DNA of 64,000 nucleotides from Haloarcula amylovorans (GCF_004681185.1 NZ_SRIF01000002.1:475827-539826); one strand, 5' to 3'. Numbered from the stretch's first letter, positions 34,011 to 44,039 are shown. Notes: generated from the sequence alone by a model not told the origin. Numbers and translations are program-made.

Positions 34011-35333
34011 ATGGATGAGTCAATCTATCAGCGTTTGAGGACTGAGATCTCTTGGAGTTTTGCATCAAAGGCAGTCTCGTTTGTTCTTTATTACGGGTTC
34101 GTATACGTTGTCTCGAAATCGTTAGGCGTCCAAGGGTACGGTCAGTGGTCTTTATTCCTCTCTTTATTCACAATATTCGTCACTATTTCATACCTTGGGG
34201 TTAACCGTTCAGCAGAACGGTATATCGCCGAATTTGAAGACGGTGTACAAACACGCTCGGTGTTTCTAAATGCCATTTTCCTTCGAATAGCAGTTAGTTT
34301 ACTGTTTGCAGTTCTTCTATTTTCTCTTGGAAATCGGTTAGCGGGTTTACTAGGACATCCCCAAATTGGAGGCTTATTGGTACTTGCAGTACCGGTAATC
34401 GTCTTTCAAGGAGTGACTCAACTGATGAAGAGTCTTTCGAGGGGGCTCCACAATCTGCGTGCGTTATTCTTCATGACGACCGTAGAACACTTCTCGAAAC
34501 TCACAATAGTAGTACTACTATTTTTTATATTACAGCAAGTTAGTCCCGAAGCCGTAGTTCTAGCTTTCATCTCTTCGTTTGCCCTTGCGTCCCTCGTCGG
34601 TACAGTTCTCGTATATCGGCTGATCAAAAATAAATCTGAGAAAAGCTCTGTCACTATTCAGTCTACTTCCTTAGACGGAGAAACTTTGAGAAATATATTC
34701 GGATATAGTATTCCACTCATTTTGATATCTGTTGGATTTATCATAATGACTGAGATTGATATTCTGATGCTTGGGGCGCTTGCGAGTGATACTGAATTAG
34801 GAGAATACTCTTTAGCCAAGCGAATCGTGACGAAATTTCCACACATTGCCTTAGCAGTAGCGGGAGGGGCGATGCCGGTCTTCGCAACGTCAGATTCCGA
34901 CCAAATAGAATCTGACGAGAAACATTCCGTTTTCAGTTCGCTCTTGCGTGTGAATACTGCCGTATATTTTCCTCTCTGCGTAGGTTTAGTACTATTGAGT
35001 CCGCTGGTTTTACCGCAGATATTTGGTTCAGAGTTCAGAGAGTCAGTCTTACCGCTGCAAGTGCTTTCGATATACGTGTTCTGTGGCTCGTACTCGATAT
35101 TGTTTGGTCAATTCCTGAATTATCGTGGCTTAGCTCGTAAGCGTGCCATATTCGTCGTACTTATGATAGCGTCGAATATACTGTTGAATCTCTTTCTTAT
35201 TCCAAGATACGGTGCAGTCGGTGCAGCACTCGGCACATCGGTCTCGTACCTTCCCTATACTCTGCTATCAGGATACGAGTCAATAAAGCAGTTCAGCAGT
35301 TTCAAACTTCGGTCAGTCATTAGAAGGCGATAA
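34011..35333 (+). CDS. Polysaccharide flippase (Wzx-like)
   Basis: A 440-residue protein with about twelve hydrophobic segments. Its start, YGFVYVVSKSLGVQGYGQWS, and its C-terminal NILLNLFLIPRYGAVGAALG are standard for the MOP-superfamily O-unit flippases. Codons are clearly more AT-rich than in the flippase at 29335, so the two are not a recent duplication; this one belongs to a separately acquired cassette with the two genes that follow. It would export the glycan unit made by this cassette. Confidence 0.88.
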   Translation: MDESIYQRLRTEISWSFASKAVSFVLYYGFVYVVSKSLGVQGYGQWSLFLSLFTIFVTISYLGVNRSAERYIAEFEDGVQTRSVFLNAIFLRIAVSLLFAVLLFSLGNRLAGLLGHPQIGGLLVLAVPVIVFQGVTQLMKSLSRGLHNLRALFFMTTVEHFSKLTIVVLLFFILQQVSPEAVVLAFISSFALASLVGTVLVYRLIKNKSEKSSVTIQSTSLDGETLRNIFGYSIPLILISVGFIIMTEIDILMLGALASDTELGEYSLAKRIVTKFPHIALAVAGGAMPVFATSDSDQIESDEKHSVFSSLLRVNTAVYFPLCVGLVLLSPLVLPQIFGSEFRESVLPLQVLSIYVFCGSYSILFGQFLNYRGLARKRAIFVVLMIASNILLNLFLIPRYGAVGAALGTSVSYLPYTLLSGYESIKQFSSFKLRSVIRRR

Positions 35334-35375
35334 AGTATTTTTGCCTCCTATACCACGGATACAGTATCGAATAGT

Positions 35376-36458
35376 ATGAGAGGAACTGAAGTTACTATTT
35401 TCGGAGCACATAGTGGGAGAAACAAGGGAGACTTGGCTATTCTCCACTCAATGATGGCCAACCTCAAAAGAGCGATCGGCGATGTTCAATTCAATATACC
35501 TACGAAAAACCCGTCATACCTGCGGCAGTTCGAAAAAGGAGAGCACATCAACTACATCAAATCACCCACTAATTATCTAAATTTTGAGAGTTCTAAATCG
35601 ATAAAAGACTCAGATATCGTACTGATAGGTGGGGGTGGATTATTTTTCGATCGGAGGATCTACAATCCATTTTACAACCACGTCATCAATATCGACCCGA
35701 TTGCACGCTATTCAAATCAAGTCGGGACGCCGACCGCGCTATTCTGTGTCGGTGCACATCGGATGAATCGCGTCGCGACGTGGCTAACAAAGAATATCCT
35801 GCAACGTTCGGATTACATTTCCGTACGTGATCACCTCTCAGAACAGGTATTTGGGTCGATTGCCGACGAACAGATTCACTTCAGACCAGATCCTGCTCTA
35901 CTATTAGAAGAGAAGTATAGTGGGGCTGTGAGCCAAGTGCTTTCGGCTGTTTCTTCGAAGCAACAACAGGCTGAGCGGTTGGTCTTCTTTGTCAACTCAG
36001 TTGTAGAGCGGAGCTCAGTGAGGTCACAAGTAATCGAGAGCATTCGAGACCTCACTGAGCAATACGATGTTTTCATCGGCGAAACAGTCACTGAACAGGA
36101 CCATGCACGAGAAATCGCATCAGAAATCAACGGGTGCCATCTGTTATTCGCTGAGAATAACTTGCGCGGCGAGGAACATATCGCTCTCATATCAGAGTTC
36201 GACATCGCGGTCTGCATCCCTATGCACAGTGCGATATTTGCGTATAAATCCAAGACACCGTTTGTCTCAATTGAGTACGAGCCGAAAGTGAGCGAGTTCA
36301 ATAATCTCATTTCAAATCGAAGTAGAACGTTATTGTCAGATATTGACTCAGTGCCAAGAATTGTTAAATCAATAGATGGGAGAAATCATAAAGAAAAGGA
36401 AGAACTAGAGACTCTTTCCAAGGTTGCTTTCCAAGATATCGCAGAAATTCTAATATAG
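35376..36458 (+). CDS. Polysaccharide pyruvyl transferase family protein
   Basis: A 360-residue protein with family landmarks: FGAHSGRNKGDLAILHSMM at the N-terminus, the glycine-rich DSDIVLIGGGGLFFDRR (about 79-95), SDYISVRDHLSEQVFG (about 147-162), RPDPALLL, and a late IPMHSAIFAYKSKTPFVSIE block. The family transfers pyruvate as a ketal onto sugars of surface polysaccharides, or catalyses related reactions (CsaB/WcaK). The gene lies 42 bases after the flippase and is equally AT-rich, so the two probably work on the same glycan, making it acidic. Confidence 0.85.
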   Translation: MRGTEVTIFGAHSGRNKGDLAILHSMMANLKRAIGDVQFNIPTKNPSYLRQFEKGEHINYIKSPTNYLNFESSKSIKDSDIVLIGGGGLFFDRRIYNPFYNHVINIDPIARYSNQVGTPTALFCVGAHRMNRVATWLTKNILQRSDYISVRDHLSEQVFGSIADEQIHFRPDPALLLEEKYSGAVSQVLSAVSSKQQQAERLVFFVNSVVERSSVRSQVIESIRDLTEQYDVFIGETVTEQDHAREIASEINGCHLLFAENNLRGEEHIALISEFDIAVCIPMHSAIFAYKSKTPFVSIEYEPKVSEFNNLISNRSRTLLSDIDSVPRIVKSIDGRNHKEKEELETLSKVAFQDIAEILI

Positions 36459-36650
36459 ATATTCTTAATTTAGTTATATTATGGAGAGGCTCGGAGATAT
36501 AAATATCTAAAGAATAACCCTTATTAGCGTTATTGACTCAAATCACTTATCAGCCAATATCGAAGTAAGCCTAATAACGTCTTACGTGTGGCGAATTTAT
36601 GATTATCTACAGATACAATCGCGGGACTGAACGATAACAGTGAAATAAAA

Positions 36651-38342
36651 ATGCAAACTATAGATAGTCTAAAGAAAGCCAAGCCCGAGTTCGTAGCTCT
36701 ATTTATAATAACCGCGCTTGGGGCAATCCTTCGATTTTGGGGGTTTTGGACGCTAAGCCTCTGGGCAGATGAGGGGCAAGTATTCATAACCGCTGAAAAT
36801 ATTCTCCAAACGGGCCTTCCACTGCTTGATAGCGGTTACCTGTACAGTCGCGACTTATTGCACTTATATTTAACAGCTGGCTCAATGGCAGTTTTCGGTC
36901 ATAACGAATTTGCAGTAAGATTACCGAGTGTATTAGCTGGGACTGGTCTAATCTTAGCTATTTATCTATTTGTTCGTACGATCTCAACTTCGAGAGCAGG
37001 AGTAGTTGCTGCATCAATTACAGCGTTTCACCCGTGGTATATCTCATACTCGCAATTTGCACGGTCCTATATTATAGCGGTCTTTTTCATTACTGTCACG
37101 CTGTATTATTTCTCTGATTCATACATAAATAACAACTATTCAAAAGAGAGAGTGATTGTCTTGACTATTTCTGGGATTTGCGCCGTTCTTAGTCATCAGA
37201 CCGGACAGGTGGTTATTCTGTACGCATTTCTCACCATCTTGCTCAGTGATGCCGTGAAAAACATATCCTCACTGAGCAGTTTTAAGACTTCTTCTCATAA
37301 GCAAATAGATTGGAGTCAAATATATTATGTTATTCCAATCTGTGGAATCGGAATAGCAATTGTACTTTCAAAATTAGTGGCGAGTAAGTCGTACTGGCAG
37401 TATACAACTGCCATCCAAAGTCAAGCTACAGAATCAACCTCAGAGGGGGTAGTTAGTATTTTGGCACAGATTCGGTCGTTTATCCCATTTGGAGTGGAGC
37501 CACAAATCCACAATATATTATATATTTTTAACCCAATCCCAGTAATATTGTCGTTGTCCATACTATCTATCATATCTCTATCATATATAAACCAAATCTA
37601 CGATACAAGTGATAAGATGCGTTATTTCCTTTTACTATGCGTAGCTACATTTATACCAGTAGTTTTTGCTAAACGAGACGTGAGTACCAGTCGTGCTTAT
37701 CTGTTTACAACGCCAATACTGATTTCCGCAATCGCAATATTTTCTGAGCACATTCTCAAATCATTCGAAAGCCCGTGGGCACCTGAGCAACCCTCTGATA
37801 CCGTATTATCAGTTATATTGATTATATTGTTACTCCCATTCGTTTGGCAGTCCATTGGCGTGGTTACAACTAGCTATGGTGAAGACGTAAATAAGCATCA
37901 TTCACCCGGAGAGGTTTTTTCCTATCGCCAAGATACATCGAGTACTTATGAGTTTGTAAACCAACACGCAGAAAATGATGAGACTATAGTAGTCTTTGGC
38001 AATCCCAAGTTCGCGCCCGCATATCTTGACCCAAAGAAGGAAGTGGATTATTGGGCATGGACCGCTACGAACTATTCAATCGAGGGAGAACATTACTATA
38101 TCGGTGATGCGATGATAATTTCGGAGTATAGTCAATTCCAGGAGATCTTGGAAAATCGAAACCAAGTATGGATCGTGACGACTTATTCAATTTCAGATGT
38201 TGGCCATCTCAACCAGAGGTTTCGATCATTTGCTAATGAAAAATGTGCCGTATTTCAGTCAAAAGATCCAAACGGAAAAGTCATTCTGTACAAAGAGGGG
38301 AAAGCAGTTTGTGAGAGGAGTATGATAGATCGGTCATCTTAA
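36651..38342 (+). CDS. GT39-type membrane glycosyltransferase (AT-rich)
   Basis: A 563-residue membrane protein with the acidic pair SLWADEGQVFITAENIL (about 35-51) in the first outer loop, the HPWYISYSQFARSYIIAVFF block, about eleven membrane segments, and a soluble C-terminal part that carries YLDPKKEVDYWAWTATNY. It has the same architecture as the enzyme at 30942-32570 but very different composition and little visible identity. A sugar-lipid dependent transfer at the outer face is expected. About 190 AT-rich bases without a gene separate it from the pyruvyl transferase gene. Confidence 0.8.
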   Translation: MQTIDSLKKAKPEFVALFIITALGAILRFWGFWTLSLWADEGQVFITAENILQTGLPLLDSGYLYSRDLLHLYLTAGSMAVFGHNEFAVRLPSVLAGTGLILAIYLFVRTISTSRAGVVAASITAFHPWYISYSQFARSYIIAVFFITVTLYYFSDSYINNNYSKERVIVLTISGICAVLSHQTGQVVILYAFLTILLSDAVKNISSLSSFKTSSHKQIDWSQIYYVIPICGIGIAIVLSKLVASKSYWQYTTAIQSQATESTSEGVVSILAQIRSFIPFGVEPQIHNILYIFNPIPVILSLSILSIISLSYINQIYDTSDKMRYFLLLCVATFIPVVFAKRDVSTSRAYLFTTPILISAIAIFSEHILKSFESPWAPEQPSDTVLSVILIILLLPFVWQSIGVVTTSYGEDVNKHHSPGEVFSYRQDTSSTYEFVNQHAENDETIVVFGNPKFAPAYLDPKKEVDYWAWTATNYSIEGEHYYIGDAMIISEYSQFQEILENRNQVWIVTTYSISDVGHLNQRFRSFANEKCAVFQSKDPNGKVILYKEGKAVCERSMIDRSS

Positions 38343-38360
38343 CCTTAGGTAGTTGAGCTG

Positions 38361-39431
38361 CTATATTCTACTGATGATGTTAGAGGTTTGAGCCACCGTC
38401 TGCTCCCATCCAAATGAACTAACACGAGAAGAACCCCGATTTACCAATCTCGTTCTAAGTGCGGGGTTCGAAAGGACACGTTCGATAGCACCGGTCAGTT
38501 GCTCCGTATCGTATGGCTCGACCAGAATCCCCGCATCGCCTACGACCTCGGGTAGTGACGACACGTTCGATGAGATGACAGGCGTTCCGCTGGCCATCGC
38601 CTCCAGAACTGGCAACCCAAAGCCTTCGTACAGAGAAGGATAGACGAGGACAGTCGAGAGCTGATACAGTCCCGGTAGCTGCTGACGTGGGATAGTTCCG
38701 AGATGCCGCACTCGCGGATCAGACGCTAACTCGTCGCCGATGTCTGCGTTGATCGGGCCGGTAAAGACCAGCAGCGAATCGTCCATATCGAGTTCTCGAA
38801 ACGCTTCGAGCAGTCGTCGCCAGTTCTTCCGCTCGCTTACGTTGGCCCCATAGATGATGGTTTCAGCGTCGAGTCCGAGCTCGTCTCGAAGGCTCTGTAA
38901 TTGGCTTTTGGACCAGGACTCTGTGAAAATGCTGTCTACGCCGTGGTAGACTACCTCGATTGCATTTGCGTTGGCGTCGGTATACCGCAGAATATCCTCT
39001 TTCGTACTCTGCGAGATGGCGATTATCCGGTCAGCCTTCTCACACGACCGCTTCATCATCTGCTTCATGTATAACCGATCAGCCAGTGGATAGAACGACG
39101 AATCGACGAAATATCCCAGATCGTGGACCGTGAGCACGGATTCAGCGGGACAATACGCCGGTAAAACCCCTTTCGGAAACCAAACACGGTCAATGTCGTA
39201 CTGCCGGATTTTCCGAGGCAACGTTACGTGATCCGCGAGCAGCGGATGCTCAGTGCCGTATTGTACGTAGTGGACGTTCCCCTTTCCGGACGAAAGCTCC
39301 TGGTCGGTATTGTAGAAGATGAACAGTTCGTGGGAGTCGATTCGCTCAACGAGACCATCGAGCACGCGCTCGAAATAGACGTTCGTTCCGCCATCTCCGG
39401 CGAGCTCACGCGCTTGGATTCCAATCCTCAT
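38361..39431 (-). CDS. GT4-family glycosyltransferase
   Basis: A 356-residue GT-B enzyme: MRIGIQARELAGDGGTNVYF at the start, YHGVDSIFTESWSKSQL in the linker, and YPSLYEGFGLPVLEAMASGT with PVISSNVSSLPEVVGDAGIL in the donor-binding half, holding the E-x7-E motif. The ATG at 39431 overlaps the stop of the upstream GT4 gene (ATGA), so the pair is coupled; a further in-frame ATG at 39464 lies inside that gene and is unlikely. GC content returns to near the genomic level here, marking the right edge of the AT-rich cassette. Confidence 0.9.
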   Translation of the reverse strand: MRIGIQARELAGDGGTNVYFERVLDGLVERIDSHELFIFYNTDQELSSGKGNVHYVQYGTEHPLLADHVTLPRKIRQYDIDRVWFPKGVLPAYCPAESVLTVHDLGYFVDSSFYPLADRLYMKQMMKRSCEKADRIIAISQSTKEDILRYTDANANAIEVVYHGVDSIFTESWSKSQLQSLRDELGLDAETIIYGANVSERKNWRRLLEAFRELDMDDSLLVFTGPINADIGDELASDPRVRHLGTIPRQQLPGLYQLSTVLVYPSLYEGFGLPVLEAMASGTPVISSNVSSLPEVVGDAGILVEPYDTEQLTGAIERVLSNPALRTRLVNRGSSRVSSFGWEQTVAQTSNIISRI

Positions 39432-40573
39432 TCCTGGCTCTCCGTGACGATACTCGTATAACACTCTTCATAACGACGCGCGAGTTGACCGCTACCGAAG
39501 TTCTCTACAATACGTTCTCTGGCTTTGGCTTTCTGCGATTCGAAGCGCTCTGGGTCAGCGACTAGGTCTAACAGGTACATCACGTCAGTCTCGTCGATTT
39601 GGCCTTCGATTGTCCGTCCGACATCGCTGTCGATCAGTTCGTCGGTCCCACTCACGTTCGATATCACGGGAACAGTACCGCTGGCCATCGCTTCCATGAC
39701 TGTATTGGACATCCCCTCCGCTTCGGACAACTGGACGTAGAAGTCGGCGTTTCTGTAAACGTCGTCTATCTCTTCGTGAGGAACGTATCCGTGAAACGAG
39801 ACGTACTGTTCGATTCCTTCTGTTCGCGCTAATTCGACCAGCGATTCGTACTCTTCTCCTTCACCGACGATGTCCAAATAGAATTCGTGAGCGGACTTTT
39901 CGTTGAGTCGCTTAGTCAACTTGAGTACTCGATCGACACCTTTGAGTTCAATCAACCGGCCAACGAACAGCAGTCGGAAGGAGTTCCCCTGCGTACGGTC
40001 CCCCGGCGAAAACTGCTCAGTATTTATTCCGTTGTTTATCACCGTCACCTCTTGTGTAGGTGAAATTTGCTGTATTTCCTCTCGGAGACCATCGCTATTC
40101 GCTACCACGACATCATGAGCGTCCCAAATTTGCTTTACAACCGGTGTCAAGACGGTATAGAGTCGGTCATAGCTGTCGGGGTTGTGATGAGGGACGTCCG
40201 ATCCGAGACACGTCAAAATGGATGGAACATCTCGAAGTGCGGGATGGAAGATGAGGGCACCAGTTGGAATACCAAAAAACGTGTGGCAGACATCGGGATC
40301 GAAATCCTTGACGATTCGAGAGAGTTGAGTCGCCGAGGAGACAATATACGAGAACATCTCGAAAAGGGTCGCATTTTCGCGATTCCGCCGGAACGACAGT
40401 ACTCGACGAACATCGATACCGTCGACTTGTTCTTGTTTTGGTTGTCCTTCGAGACGTGACGTGACGTATCGTACCTCGTGGCCTCGTTCAGCTAACTTCT
40501 TACAGAGAAGGTGGTACTGACCGTACCCGCCACCGAGAGGTGGAAATTCGTAATTCAGCGCCAAGATTCGCAT
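39428..40573 (-). CDS. GT4-family glycosyltransferase
   Basis: A 381-residue GT-B enzyme beginning MRILALNYEFPPLGGGYGQY, with NGINTEQFSPGDRTQGN, LLFVGRLIELKGVDRVLKL and the donor motif VQLSEAEGMSNTVMEAMASG. Its product would be a cytoplasmic sugar transfer during lipid-linked glycan assembly, using an NDP-sugar. First gene of a two-gene minus-strand operon with the GT4 at 38361-39431. Confidence 0.9.
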   Translation of the reverse strand: MRILALNYEFPPLGGGYGQYHLLCKKLAERGHEVRYVTSRLEGQPKQEQVDGIDVRRVLSFRRNRENATLFEMFSYIVSSATQLSRIVKDFDPDVCHTFFGIPTGALIFHPALRDVPSILTCLGSDVPHHNPDSYDRLYTVLTPVVKQIWDAHDVVVANSDGLREEIQQISPTQEVTVINNGINTEQFSPGDRTQGNSFRLLFVGRLIELKGVDRVLKLTKRLNEKSAHEFYLDIVGEGEEYESLVELARTEGIEQYVSFHGYVPHEEIDDVYRNADFYVQLSEAEGMSNTVMEAMASGTVPVISNVSGTDELIDSDVGRTIEGQIDETDVMYLLDLVADPERFESQKAKARERIVENFGSGQLARRYEECYTSIVTESQE

Positions 40574-40672
40574 TTAGTTAATCAGGTGTCTTAGAGCAAC
40601 AGTGATAATAGACTTGATTCTGAGCGTCTCCCAGTATGCTATTATAAACGACAGCTTCAGTATGAGTTTACT

Positions 40673-41659
40673 CTACTCGATGACTTCCCGCACTCGATAC
40701 GGTTCTTCCTTCTTCGCATGCTGATACCCTTTGATACCGATATCGGCCAAGATTCCGGAGATGAAGAACTGTACGCCGATCATTATCATGAACACGGCAA
40801 ACAGCGGCAGGGCCGTATTAGACAGATTCGCCCCCGCTGTGAGCTTCAACCACGCCGAATACATCCCGCCCAGCGTCCCGATGAACATCGAGAGAATTCC
40901 GAGCCCGCCGAAGATGTGCAGCGGTCGACCGGAAAACTTCTGCCAGAACCAGACGTTCAGTAGGTCCATGAAGCCCTTTGGAAGACGCTGCCACGAATAG
41001 CTCGTCTCGCCGTTCCGTCGCGGTCGGTGATTCACTTCAATCTCGGCGATGCGATAGCCGCGCCACTTCAGTAGTGCAGGAATGTAGCGGTGCATCTCTC
41101 CGGAGAGGTCGATATCCTTCGCCGCGGGTCGGCGAAACGCTTTGAGGGTACAGCCGTAGTCGTGCAGCTCGGTGCCGAGGAACGTCTGTCGGAGCCCCGA
41201 TGCGAACCGAGAGAACAGGCGCTTGCTGAAGGGGTCGTTACGCTCCTTTCGCCACCCCGAGACACAGTCGTATCCCTCGTCGAGTTTGTTCACCATCTTC
41301 GGGATGTCTCTCGGGTCGTTCTGGCCGTCCGAGTCCATCGTCACGACGACATCACCGGCCGCATAGTCCAATCCGGCGTCGATCGCCGGACTCTGGCCGA
41401 AGTTGCCCCGGAACTTCACGACCTTGAATCGCGAGTCCGCGTCGTGAATCTCTTTGAGTGTCTCGAAACTACCGTCGGTCGAGCCGTCGTCGACGAATAA
41501 CACTTCCCAGTTTTCGTACTCATCACCGAGAACTTCTGCGAGTTCGGAGGAGAGGGGCTTTAGATTGCCCTGTTCGTTGTAGACGGGGAGAACGACCGAC
41601 ACCTGTATCTGCTGTATCTCGGGACCTTGCCGCAGGTCCGACGCTGTCACTGTGCCCAC
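40673..41659 (-). CDS. GT2-family glycosyltransferase (GtrB/DPM1-like, membrane-anchored)
   Basis: A 328-residue enzyme with a GT-A domain: VSVVLPVYNEQGNLKPL at about 22-38, VLFVDDGSTDGSFETL, GDVVVTMDSDGQNDP holding the metal-binding DSD, and RGYRIAEIEVNHRPRRNGET. Two C-terminal membrane helices (HIFGGLGILSMFIGTLGGMY and LPLFAVFMIMIGVQFFISGI) complete the polyprenyl/dolichyl-phosphate sugar synthase layout. It would charge dolichol phosphate with a sugar, the donor type needed by GT39 enzymes nearby. A GTG start at 41659 is used, no ATG being available before the catalytic core. Confidence 0.88.
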   Translation of the reverse strand: MGTVTASDLRQGPEIQQIQVSVVLPVYNEQGNLKPLSSELAEVLGDEYENWEVLFVDDGSTDGSFETLKEIHDADSRFKVVKFRGNFGQSPAIDAGLDYAAGDVVVTMDSDGQNDPRDIPKMVNKLDEGYDCVSGWRKERNDPFSKRLFSRFASGLRQTFLGTELHDYGCTLKAFRRPAAKDIDLSGEMHRYIPALLKWRGYRIAEIEVNHRPRRNGETSYSWQRLPKGFMDLLNVWFWQKFSGRPLHIFGGLGILSMFIGTLGGMYSAWLKLTAGANLSNTALPLFAVFMIMIGVQFFISGILADIGIKGYQHAKKEEPYRVREVIE

Positions 41660-41744
41660 GCTGTAGGCAATTACGTAACATCTAACTTATCTCTATTGGT
41701 ACCTGTCTGTATCAAGACACCCGAAGCAGTAGGATTGAGAACAC

Positions 41745-42278
41745 ATGGTAATTGCACCTTACCGACGGATTCTCGGTTTAATTCTCATACTCGGAGCGGT
41801 CGGATGCTGTCTCATTTGGTTCGGGAGCCTCGCACCTGCGCCCGGGCTCGGTGTACCAGCGGACAACGAAGATGTCGTTCCGAATCCCGCGACTTTCGTT
41901 GGTGCTCCCATTGCAGTCGACGGTCCCGTCATCGAGACGACACCGCTCACGATACGGCTCCAGTCTGAGAGCGGAGCGACACTCGACCTTCGAGTGACTG
42001 GCGTCAACCGTCCGCTCTCCGAAGGCGACGTTCTCTCGGTGTACGGCACGCTCGAATCCGAGAACCAGGTCAGCGCCATCAACACAGTCAGAAAGCCCGC
42101 GGGCAACTACTGGCGTACCCGAGTACTCTCGCTGCTGGCGGGACTGTGGGTACTGTGGCGCGGCCTCCGCTATTGGCGACCCAACGTCCAAGCAGTTCTC
42201 ATAGAGCGACGACAGCCCCCACTCTCTTCGCTGCTCACGCGATTCGACCCGCGAGAGACGGAGGACGAGGATGCCTGA
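41745..42278 (+). CDS. Membrane protein with an OB-like outer domain
   Basis: A 177-residue protein with an N-terminal hydrophobic segment (GLILILGAVGCCLIWFG), about 90 residues of beta strands (FVGAPIAVDGPVIETTPLTI, LDLRVTGVNRPLSEGDVLSV, GTLESENQVSAINTV) resembling a small OB fold, a second hydrophobic segment (VLSLLAGLWVLWRGL) and a basic tail. No catalytic motif is seen. It overlaps the next gene by eight bases, so it is probably co-translated with the hydrolase-like protein. Function unknown. Confidence 0.65.
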   Translation: MVIAPYRRILGLILILGAVGCCLIWFGSLAPAPGLGVPADNEDVVPNPATFVGAPIAVDGPVIETTPLTIRLQSESGATLDLRVTGVNRPLSEGDVLSVYGTLESENQVSAINTVRKPAGNYWRTRVLSLLAGLWVLWRGLRYWRPNVQAVLIERRQPPLSSLLTRFDPRETEDEDA

Positions 42279-42768
42279 CCTGCTGACACACGTCCTGTTG
42301 GCCTATGCGCTGGCGACGCTGCTTGCGTACCGCCACGCGTGGCTCACCCCCGCCTTCGTCACTCTCTCGATGGTCGGCGCGCTCGTCCCCGATCTCGACC
42401 ACATCTCGATGATTATCCCGCCTACGACGGTCGAAGCGCTGCTCGGCGTCCCGTTCGCCTGGGGCGGCCTCCAGACCGGCGGCGTCGTCCTCCTCGTCAT
42501 TCTCGTAGGGACGGTACTCGTCGAACCCGGTGAGCGACGGCGCGCGTTCGCCATGCTGGCGCTGGGAGCGAGCACACATTTGTTCACCGACGCGCTGATC
42601 CGTGTCACCGACGGCCGCTCACAGTCGGTATTCTGGCCGCTGACACGGTATCAACCACCCAGTCCGGGACTCTATCTGAGTACGGACATCTGGCCGCTAG
42701 TTGCAGCCACCACACTCGCTGCTGTTGCGTGGTACGTCGTCCGTCATCGCGCCACCCCGGACCGATAA
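42271..42768 (+). CDS. Membrane-bound metal-dependent hydrolase family protein (YdjM-like)
   Basis: A 165-residue membrane protein with the histidine/aspartate pattern of the YdjM/LexA-binding-hydrolase family: MPDLLTHVLLAYALA at the start, GALVPDLDHISM (about 46-57), and STHLFTDALI (about 101-110). The motifs DLLTH, PDLDH and HLFTD face the same side and could bind metal. The family is widespread and poorly characterised. It overlaps the preceding membrane-protein gene, suggesting joint action at the envelope. Confidence 0.82.
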   Translation: MPDLLTHVLLAYALATLLAYRHAWLTPAFVTLSMVGALVPDLDHISMIIPPTTVEALLGVPFAWGGLQTGGVVLLVILVGTVLVEPGERRRAFAMLALGASTHLFTDALIRVTDGRSQSVFWPLTRYQPPSPGLYLSTDIWPLVAATTLAAVAWYVVRHRATPDR

Positions 42769-42831
42769 CTCGAGCAACGCCGACGAACAGAACGCCTATA
42801 CCCCGGAGTAGTAATACACCCAACAGACACG

Positions 42832-44034
42832 ATGGCCACGGACACGTCGTCGGCACGCGAGCGCGCCCGCTCGGAGACGGGCGGTAGCGAGGGAACGCCC
42901 ACGCTCAGTGTCGTCCTGCCGACGATGGACGAGGAGGAGGGCATCGAGGAGTGTCTCACCGCCATCGAAGACGCCATTGCGGAACTGGGCGTCAGCGCCG
43001 AGATACTCGTCAGCGACAGTTCGACCGACCGCACGCCCGACATCGCTCGGGAACACGGCGCGACCGTGCTGAAACCCGACCGAGCGGGCTACGGCTACGC
43101 GTATCGCTACGCCTTCGAGCGAGCGCGCGGCGAGTACGTCGTCATGGGCGACGCCGACACCACCTACGATTTCCGGGAACTCCCCAAACTGTTCGAGCGG
43201 GCGATGGCGACGGACGCGGACCTCGTGCTCGGCAGTCGGTTCGCGGGCGAGATCAAGCCCGGCGCGATGCCGTCGCTGCATCAGTACCTCGGCAATCCTG
43301 CGCTGACAGCGTTCCTCAATCGGTTCTACGGCGCTGGCGTCACCGACGCCCACAGCGGCTTTCGCGTCATCCGGCGGTCGATGCTCGAAGCACTCGACCT
43401 CGAAACCGACGGGATGGAGTTCGCGAGCGAGATGATCATGGCCGCGAGCGCGCGGGGATACACCATCGAGGAAGTCCCCATCACGTACCACGAACGCGTC
43501 GGCGACGCGACGCTCGATAGCTTCCGTGACGGGTGGGAACACCTCCGCTTCATGCTCGTCAACGCGCCGGGCTACCTCTTTTCGGTCCCCGGCGGTCTGC
43601 TCACCACGCTCGGCGTGGTCGTGATGGCGCTTGCCTTCTTCGACGTGCAACTCACCGCACCGTCCAGCGGCCCGGTCTGGTTCGGCATCCGCTCGATGGT
43701 CGCTGGCAGCTTATTGGCGATTGTCGGCTATCAGGTGGCGAGCCTGGGCGTCTTCTCGACGCTGACGAGCGACCCGATTCGCCGGCCTTCGGACCCCACC
43801 ACCGAATGGATACTCACGCATCTGACCCTCGAACGCGGGTTGACCATCGGTGCCGGTCTGTTCGGCCTCGGCGCGCTCTACGCCGGGTCACTCGTCCTCC
43901 GCTGGCTGACGGCCGGATACGATGCGCTCCCGGCGCTGACTCACGACATCCTCGCGTTCACCATCGTCGTCATCGGCATCCAGACGGTGTTCGGGTCGTT
44001 CTTCGTCGGGTCGGTTCGGAACCGCTCGAAGTAA
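42832..44034 (+). CDS. GT2-family glycosyltransferase, dolichyl-phosphate sugar transferase type
   Basis: A 400-residue enzyme with a GT-A domain: LSVVLPTMDEEEGIEECL (about 24-41), AEILVSDSSTDRTPDIA, and GEYVVMGDADTTYDFRELPK with the DAD metal motif. This is followed by SGFRVIRRSMLEALDL and four C-terminal hydrophobic segments (YLFSVPGGLLTTLGVVVMAL, SMVAGSLLAIVGYQVA, GLFGLGALYAGSLVL, IVVIGIQTVFGSFFVG). The arrangement is that of haloarchaeal AglJ-like enzymes that start N-glycan assembly on dolichol phosphate, though I cannot separate AglJ from its relatives by eye. Confidence 0.85.
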   Translation: MATDTSSARERARSETGGSEGTPTLSVVLPTMDEEEGIEECLTAIEDAIAELGVSAEILVSDSSTDRTPDIAREHGATVLKPDRAGYGYAYRYAFERARGEYVVMGDADTTYDFRELPKLFERAMATDADLVLGSRFAGEIKPGAMPSLHQYLGNPALTAFLNRFYGAGVTDAHSGFRVIRRSMLEALDLETDGMEFASEMIMAASARGYTIEEVPITYHERVGDATLDSFRDGWEHLRFMLVNAPGYLFSVPGGLLTTLGVVVMALAFFDVQLTAPSSGPVWFGIRSMVAGSLLAIVGYQVASLGVFSTLTSDPIRRPSDPTTEWILTHLTLERGLTIGAGLFGLGALYAGSLVLRWLTAGYDALPALTHDILAFTIVVIGIQTVFGSFFVGSVRNRSK

Positions 44035-44039
44035 TTCTG

